Of a stretch of 10,442 nucleotides of DNA, positions 7,047-10,442 are shown piece by piece (positions within the stretch are counted from its first letter, which is position 1; each line of letters opens with the position of its first letter). The translations under genes were made by a program, and so were the position numbers. Source of the stretch: CAYZXA01 sp964482335 (GTDB lineage: Bacteria; Patescibacteriota; Minisyncoccia; Minisyncoccales; MHMH01). The stretch covers positions 1 through 10,442 of the forward strand of contig CAYZXA010000012.1 in assembly GCA_964482335.1 (NCBI GenBank), in the 5' to 3' direction. The notes beneath the pieces were generated by a model. It was not told where the DNA came from. It saw only the letters and a program-made list of their open reading frames with translations, and searched no databases.

Positions 7047-7135
7047 GGTTATTGGACCCCGACCGAGACGCGTCGGTGAGTTTTAAGCTAAACTGTCATA
7101 AAACAGGTTCTAACGTCATCCACGACCCGCAGCCA
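7047..7135 (+). repeat. tRNA-Gln-3'-end-like repeat, copy A
   Basis: The 57-base core (7079-7135) matches 10350-10407 with six substitutions and one base gap. Its last part, GGTTCTAACGTCATCC then ACGACCCGCAGCCA, resembles the T-arm and acceptor end of tRNA-Gln (6456-6480) with a 5-base expansion, and it ends in GCCA. The 32 bases before the core begin GGTT and include a small stem (CCGAC/GTCGG). No pairing 5' acceptor strand (TGCGGGT) is present, so this is not a complete tRNA. It abuts the stop codon of the upstream gene and may form the 3' untranslated end of its mRNA. Confidence 0.65.
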
Positions 7136-7141
7136 TTTCCG

Positions 7142-7167
7142 CCCGAGATTTTTCTCGGGTTTTTATT
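7142..7167 (+). terminator. Intrinsic terminator after repeat copy A
   Basis: A perfect 7-bp stem CCCGAGA/TCTCGGG (7142-7148 and 7153-7159) with a TTTT loop is followed by TTTTTATT. It ends the transcript of the cysteine-rich protein gene. Confidence 0.9.
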
Positions 7168-7168
7168 G

Positions 7169-7177
7169 TGGTACAAT
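7169..7177 (+). promoter_or_regulatory. Extended -10 promoter for the NHL-repeat protein gene
   Basis: TGGTACAAT is a TGn-TACAAT extended -10 placed right after the terminator T-tract. Only a weak -35 (TTTTTC, 7149-7154, spacer 17) is seen, inside the terminator hairpin. The leader to the ATG at 7213 is about 30 bases, A-rich, and has no well-placed Shine-Dalgarno site. Confidence 0.55.
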
Positions 7178-7212
7178 ATAAATAGGTAATAAAATTAAAT
7201 AAAAACAAAAAT

Positions 7213-10122
7213 ATGAAAGCAAAAATTTTAGTTTTATTCATCGGTCTGTCTCTTTTAGTTTCTTTTAATTTTGCCCAGGCTCAAGTTACGGACACAACAT
7301 TAGACCTTGAGACTTTAGCTCAGACACTCCGTCAGCAGATCGAAGATCTAAGAGAAAGAATTCTTCAATTACAAGAAGAACTTAAAGGAATAACCACAGA
7401 GTTGAAAGAAACAGAGAAAGTTGTTAAATTTACCCAGAATTTGCGTAAAGGATTAAAAAGTAAGGAAGTAGAACGTCTTCAAGAATTTTTAAGCAAGTAT
7501 CCCGAAATTTATCCCGAGGGTTTAGTAACCGGATATTTTGGATCATTGACGGAAGGGGCTGTTAAAAAGTTTCAAGAAAAACACTCTGATGATGTTCTAA
7601 AGCCTTACGGATTAAATAAAGGTACTGGCTTTGTCGGCGAGAAAACCATTGCAAAGATAAATGAACTTTTGACTGAAGGCGCTGGCGCTTCAGGACAAGT
7701 GCCGCCAGGCTTAACAACCGCGCCTGGTATTCAGAAAAAAGTTGCCACAACAACGGAAAGTGAAAGAAAGATTACAATTTGTCATTATCCGCCGGATAAT
7801 CCTGATGCCAGGCATACAATTGAGATTGCTGAATCAGCTCTTGAAGCGCATCTGGCGCACGGAGACACTATTGGTGCTTGCGAAGACGAGCCTGAGCTGG
7901 AACCAGAACCCGTAGATGTTTGTTCTAATATTGACGGAGTTCAAGAAACAATCCCAGCTGGGATGATTCATGATGGCGAGGGGAATTGCGTGGAGCCCGA
8001 ACCGGAAGCGGTTTTGGACTGCACAGACGAGGCGGCAACCAATTATAATCCCGAGGCAACAGAAGATGACGGTAGTTGCGTATATCTAGATACTACTTCG
8101 CCAGCCAATATAACCAACTTCACTGCTGTTGCTGGGGATGGCCAGATTGATCTTTCTTGGACGAATCCCACCGATGATGATTTTGCCGGAACCAAAATAT
8201 TAAGAAAAATAGGGGACTATCCTGTTGACGTGACCGATGGCACTCAAGTTTATTCTGGTATTGACGCCAGTTGTATTGATATCGGTTTAACTAATGGAAC
8301 TGTTTATTATTACAAGGCTTTTACCCATGATGAAGTACCGAACTATTCATCGGGAGTGGAAGCGAGCGCCGAACCCGCGGCCCCTCCAACAACACCTGTT
8401 TGTGAAGGGGTAGCATGTCCTGTCTGCCAATATTGCGTAGAAGGTGACTGTGTAAACCGATCCGACGGTTATAATAATTGTGGCTTTGGTTGCCAGAGGT
8501 GCGTAATAGGCGTTTGTCAGGATTATGATGCCGCCTGTTCCAACTGTCAGTATTGCACTTCCGATGATTGTGTTGATTATTGTGCAGGAATGGATGCCAA
8601 TTGTGGTTGTACCGATTGCGTTAATTGTAATAATTCTGATGGATGTTTCGGGAACAGTTATTTAGACTATTTCTGTTCAGGGGCTTTTTGCGATTATACT
8701 TCTGATGACTGCTCCGATTGTTCATGTTCTTGCGGAGGATACAATCAAGAGGAAAGTATTGAGCAGGAAAATTGTGAAGACGGCAAAGATAATGATTGCG
8801 ACGGTGTCACCGATTTAGAAGATTCTGAATGTGTTCCAGGGCAAGTTGCCGATACTATTCCGCCGGCCGATGTAACCAATTTTACTGCCGCTGTAGATGA
8901 ACAGGTTAATCTTTCTTGGATAAATCCCACTGATGATGATTTTGCCGGAGTAAAGATTATAAGAAGAACGGGGATTTATCCTGTGGACGTGACCGATGGC
9001 ACTCAAGTTTACGATGGTACAGGCACTAGTTATACTGATACCGATTTATCCTGTGAAACCGCCTACTATTATTACTACAAGACTTTCACTTATGATGAGG
9101 TACCAAATTATTCTTCGGGAGTAGGAATTTCCCCCATTCCGATAGATATTGATTCTGCGCCGCAGTTTCTTTGGAAGCAGGGCTCTTACGGTTCTAGTGA
9201 CGGACAGTTTAAGTATCCTCACGATATCGCCGTAGATGCCAGCGGTAATATTTATGTGGCAGATGCAGAAAATCACCGTATTCAGAAGTTCGCCAGTGAT
9301 GGCGAATTTATCACCAAGTGGGGATCTGAAGGTACTGGCGATGGTCAGTTCAAGGTTCCTGTCGGTATTGCCATAGATGCCAACGGCAATGTTTATGTGA
9401 CAGAAAGGGAAGGGGGTCGCGTACAGAAATTTACCAGCGACGGCACATTTATTATCAAATGGGGCTCTGTAGGTTCCGGTGATGGGCGGTTTTTTGCGCC
9501 TTACGGTATTGCCATTGATGCCGCCGGTGATGTCTATGTGGTGGACAGAAGTAATCATCGCGTACAGAAATTTACCAGCGACGGCACCTTTATTTTGAAG
9601 TGGGGCTCTAAGGGTACTGGTGACGGATACTTTAATCTACCTACCGGCATCGCCATAGATGAGAACGGAAATATTTATGTGGTGGGCGGAGGACTTAATT
9701 ACCGCGTCCAGAAATTCACCAGCGATGGCACCTTTATTTTGAAGTGGGGGTCCGAAGGTTGTAGTAACGGAGAGTTTAGTAGCGCTCGTTTTATTGATAT
9801 AGATTCTAGTGGTGATGTTTATGTGGCAGACAGAAATAATCACCGTGTACAAAAATTCACCAGCGATGGCACCTTTATTTTGAAATGGGGTTATTATGGC
9901 CGTGGCGAGGGGCAATTTATTTATTCTTGGGGCATTGCCATCGATGCCGATAACAATATTTATGTGGCAGACGGACACAATCACCGTATTCAGAAATTTG
10001 CTCCAACTTCAGCAGTCGTTTTGGAGCAGAACCAACAATTATCTCTCGTTGAGCGTTTGCTCAAAAATATTCAATCACAGGTTGCCGCTATATCTACAGC
10101 GATATCAGAGGTGTTCGAATGA
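7213..10122 (+). CDS. Secreted mosaic protein: coiled coil, PG-binding, Fn3, Cys-rich, six NHL repeats
   Basis: The 969-residue protein starts with a signal peptide (1-23, likely cut after AQA). A coiled coil (about 28-68) follows. Next is a PG_binding_1-like domain (about 70-155, with KEVERLQEFL, GYFG and AVKKFQ), which suggests a hold on the cell wall. An ICHYPPDNP...AHLAHGD motif lies at about 187-223 and a CTDEAATNYNPEATEDDGSC motif at 270-289. Fn3 domain 1 spans about 294-392. A cysteine-rich section (397-540) ends in NCEDGKDNDCDGVTD, the MopE-type putative metal-binding motif (about 520-540). Fn3 domain 2 spans about 549-645. Six NHL repeats (652-929) form a complete beta-propeller, and an amphipathic tail (930-969) closes the protein. 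No LPXTG-type sorting signal is seen. The domains point to binding proteins or sugars at the cell surface. No catalytic domain is seen and the ligand is unknown. Confidence 0.9.
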   Translation: MKAKILVLFIGLSLLVSFNFAQAQVTDTTLDLETLAQTLRQQIEDLRERILQLQEELKGITTELKETEKVVKFTQNLRKGLKSKEVERLQEFLSKYPEIYPEGLVTGYFGSLTEGAVKKFQEKHSDDVLKPYGLNKGTGFVGEKTIAKINELLTEGAGASGQVPPGLTTAPGIQKKVATTTESERKITICHYPPDNPDARHTIEIAESALEAHLAHGDTIGACEDEPELEPEPVDVCSNIDGVQETIPAGMIHDGEGNCVEPEPEAVLDCTDEAATNYNPEATEDDGSCVYLDTTSPANITNFTAVAGDGQIDLSWTNPTDDDFAGTKILRKIGDYPVDVTDGTQVYSGIDASCIDIGLTNGTVYYYKAFTHDEVPNYSSGVEASAEPAAPPTTPVCEGVACPVCQYCVEGDCVNRSDGYNNCGFGCQRCVIGVCQDYDAACSNCQYCTSDDCVDYCAGMDANCGCTDCVNCNNSDGCFGNSYLDYFCSGAFCDYTSDDCSDCSCSCGGYNQEESIEQENCEDGKDNDCDGVTDLEDSECVPGQVADTIPPADVTNFTAAVDEQVNLSWINPTDDDFAGVKIIRRTGIYPVDVTDGTQVYDGTGTSYTDTDLSCETAYYYYYKTFTYDEVPNYSSGVGISPIPIDIDSAPQFLWKQGSYGSSDGQFKYPHDIAVDASGNIYVADAENHRIQKFASDGEFITKWGSEGTGDGQFKVPVGIAIDANGNVYVTEREGGRVQKFTSDGTFIIKWGSVGSGDGRFFAPYGIAIDAAGDVYVVDRSNHRVQKFTSDGTFILKWGSKGTGDGYFNLPTGIAIDENGNIYVVGGGLNYRVQKFTSDGTFILKWGSEGCSNGEFSSARFIDIDSSGDVYVADRNNHRVQKFTSDGTFILKWGYYGRGEGQFIYSWGIAIDADNNIYVADGHNHRIQKFAPTSAVVLEQNQQLSLVERLLKNIQSQVAAISTAISEVFE
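8092..9140 (+). repeat. Duplicated Fn3 module within the mosaic gene
   Basis: The two Fn3 domains (about 8092-8388 and 8857-9147) share long stretches of sequence. A 26-base run is identical at 8227-8252 and 8986-9011 (encoding DVTDGTQVY), and both contain DDDFAG and DEVPNYSSGV. Synonymous sites are largely kept, which suggests fairly recent duplication or gene conversion. The cysteine-rich section lies between the copies. Confidence 0.7.
9166..9999 (+). repeat. Six tandem NHL-blade repeats (about 141 bp each)
   Basis: Six units carry the pattern G.F..P.GIAID..GN.YV.D...HR.QKF. A 29-base run is identical at 9418-9446 and 9559-9587, exactly 141 bases apart (47 codons). Bases 9717-9750 and 9858-9891 differ at one position. 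The fourth unit has one extra codon (VGGGLNYR). The middle to last blades are closest to each other, as expected for recent tandem expansion. Confidence 0.85.
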
Positions 10123-10237
10123 TAGTATAATTGTTGCTTACGATAAAGAGAGAGATGTGACATGCTGGATTGCCATACGTGATAGCGGTAGCACGGGCGA
10201 AGGTATCGGCATCTTTTGTCTGGAGGGAAAAAGATAG
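10123..10237 (+). pseudogene. Possible gene remnant with DKERDVTCWI motif
   Basis: Directly after the NHL gene stop, in the +1 frame relative to it, the DNA encodes SIIVAYDKERDVTCWIAIRD and then SGSTGEGIGIFCLEGKR before a TAG. It reads like the end of a small secreted protein with a two-cysteine pattern (D.ERDVTCW...GIGIFC). No ATG, GTG or TTG start lies at a sensible place: the frame runs back into the NHL gene without a proper beginning. It could be a 5'-truncated remnant or chance. The function is unknown. Confidence 0.3.
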
Positions 10238-10260
10238 GATTTAATCGCGGTTTATTAAAT

Positions 10261-10300
10261 GGGCTCAAATAGCACAACGCTATATTGAGCCCCTTTCTTT
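10261..10300 (+). terminator. Strong intrinsic terminator after the NHL gene
   Basis: GGGCTCAA-ATAGC pairs with GCTAT-A-TTGAGCCC, which gives 13 base pairs with one bulged A. The loop is ACAAC, and CTTTCTTT follows. It lies 138 bases after the NHL gene stop and just before repeat copies C and B. Confidence 0.9.
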
Positions 10301-10311
10301 AATATAAAATA

Positions 10312-10333
10312 GGTTCGAATGTCGTCCAAGCCC
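10312..10333 (+). repeat. tRNA-Gln T-arm-like repeat, short copy C
   Basis: This 22-base segment equals the tRNA-Gln run GGTTCGAAT + CCAAGCCC (6456-6472) with GTCGT inserted between the two parts. It also matches the GGTTC...TCCA...CCC part of copies A and B. It lies 66 bases before the matching part of copy B, so copy B is bounded by two related segments. Confidence 0.6.
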
Positions 10334-10349
10334 AGGAGTGGAGCTAGAC

Positions 10350-10407
10350 AGTTTTTAAGCTAAACTGCCACAAAGCTGGTTCTAACATCGTCCACGACCC
10401 GCAGCCA
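10350..10407 (+). repeat. tRNA-Gln-3'-end-like repeat, copy B
   Basis: This 58-base core is about 88% identical to copy A (7079-7135). It contains CAGTTT/AAACTG closing a 7-base loop TTAAGCT, like an anticodon arm, and ends CGACCCGCAGCCA. Bases following TCCA (ACGACCCGCAGCCAATT up to 10410) track the tRNA-Gln end and its AATT flank closely. No matching 5' acceptor strand is seen. The remaining 35 bases to the window end hold a lone TATAAT (10416-10421) without a clear -35 and nothing else I can assign. Confidence 0.65.
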
Positions 10408-10442
10408 ATTAGTTTTATAATATCAAAAACCCCGCAAAATTC

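Noticed and set aside
7047..7135. Repeat A as a full tRNA or tmRNA gene
   Set aside because: No 5' acceptor strand complementary to ACCCGCA and no proper D-arm or T-arm pairing were found.
8398..8836. CRISPR or tandem DNA repeat in the cysteine-rich section
   Set aside because: Periodicity is in scattered cysteine codons only. There are no regular identical repeats with spacers.
9046..9984. Long minus-strand frames inside the NHL gene
   Set aside because: They mirror the repeated blades in codon phase (periodic ICHINI patterns) and have no start signals. They are shadows of the repeats.
7079..10407. Repeats as classical integron attC sites
   Set aside because: The sequence TTCTAAC and its complement fail the RYYYAAC / GTTRRRY core at one position, and no integrase is present. 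The likeness to the tRNA-Gln 3' end is stronger.
10416..10421. TATAAT near the window end as a promoter
   Set aside because: No -35 or extended -10 accompanies it, and the gene it would serve is outside the window.
1..10442. UGA recoded as glycine (as in Gracilibacteria and SR1)
   Set aside because: murJ, lepA and ftsE end in TGA, and an RF2 gene with autoregulatory UGA is present.

Overview
The window looks like a bacterial chromosome from the Candidate Phyla Radiation (Patescibacteria), probably a Parcubacteria-type genome. That is an inference from gene style, not proof. The signs are AT-rich DNA, tightly packed genes, few Shine-Dalgarno sites, promoters that abut start codons, short protein versions (RF2 of about 343 aa), and a secreted mosaic protein with coiled coil, PG_binding_1, Fn3 and NHL domains. 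TGA is a normal stop here: murJ, lepA and ftsE end in TGA, and the genome carries RF2. This argues against the lineages that read UGA as glycine.

Region 1 (1-3739) holds envelope, division and translation genes. The 3' part of murJ (lipid II flippase) overlaps lepA (EF4) by 4 bases. After a short intergenic stretch come an FtsB/DivIC-type divisome protein, tRNA-Gly(CCC), tRNA-Thr(CGT) and an intrinsic terminator. On the minus strand, between lepA and ftsB, lies a candidate 31-residue single-pass membrane protein.

Region 2 (3740-6480) is a prfB-ftsE-ftsX operon with overlapping genes, followed by tRNA-Gln(CTG). prfB needs a +1 programmed frameshift at CTTTGAC to give full-length RF2. FtsE and FtsX form the ABC-type divisome complex that in other bacteria controls peptidoglycan hydrolysis.

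Region 3 (6481-10442) looks accessory. It holds a cysteine-rich secreted or membrane-anchored protein of unknown function and a 969-aa secreted mosaic protein ending in a six-bladed NHL propeller. Each is followed by a roughly 90-nt repeat whose 3' end resembles the T-arm and acceptor end of the adjacent tRNA-Gln, including a terminal GCCA. The region therefore reads as two cassette-like modules stacked behind tRNA-Gln. No integrase is visible. This repeat arrangement is the most unusual feature of the window. Three intrinsic terminators and several extended -10 promoters can also be read directly.
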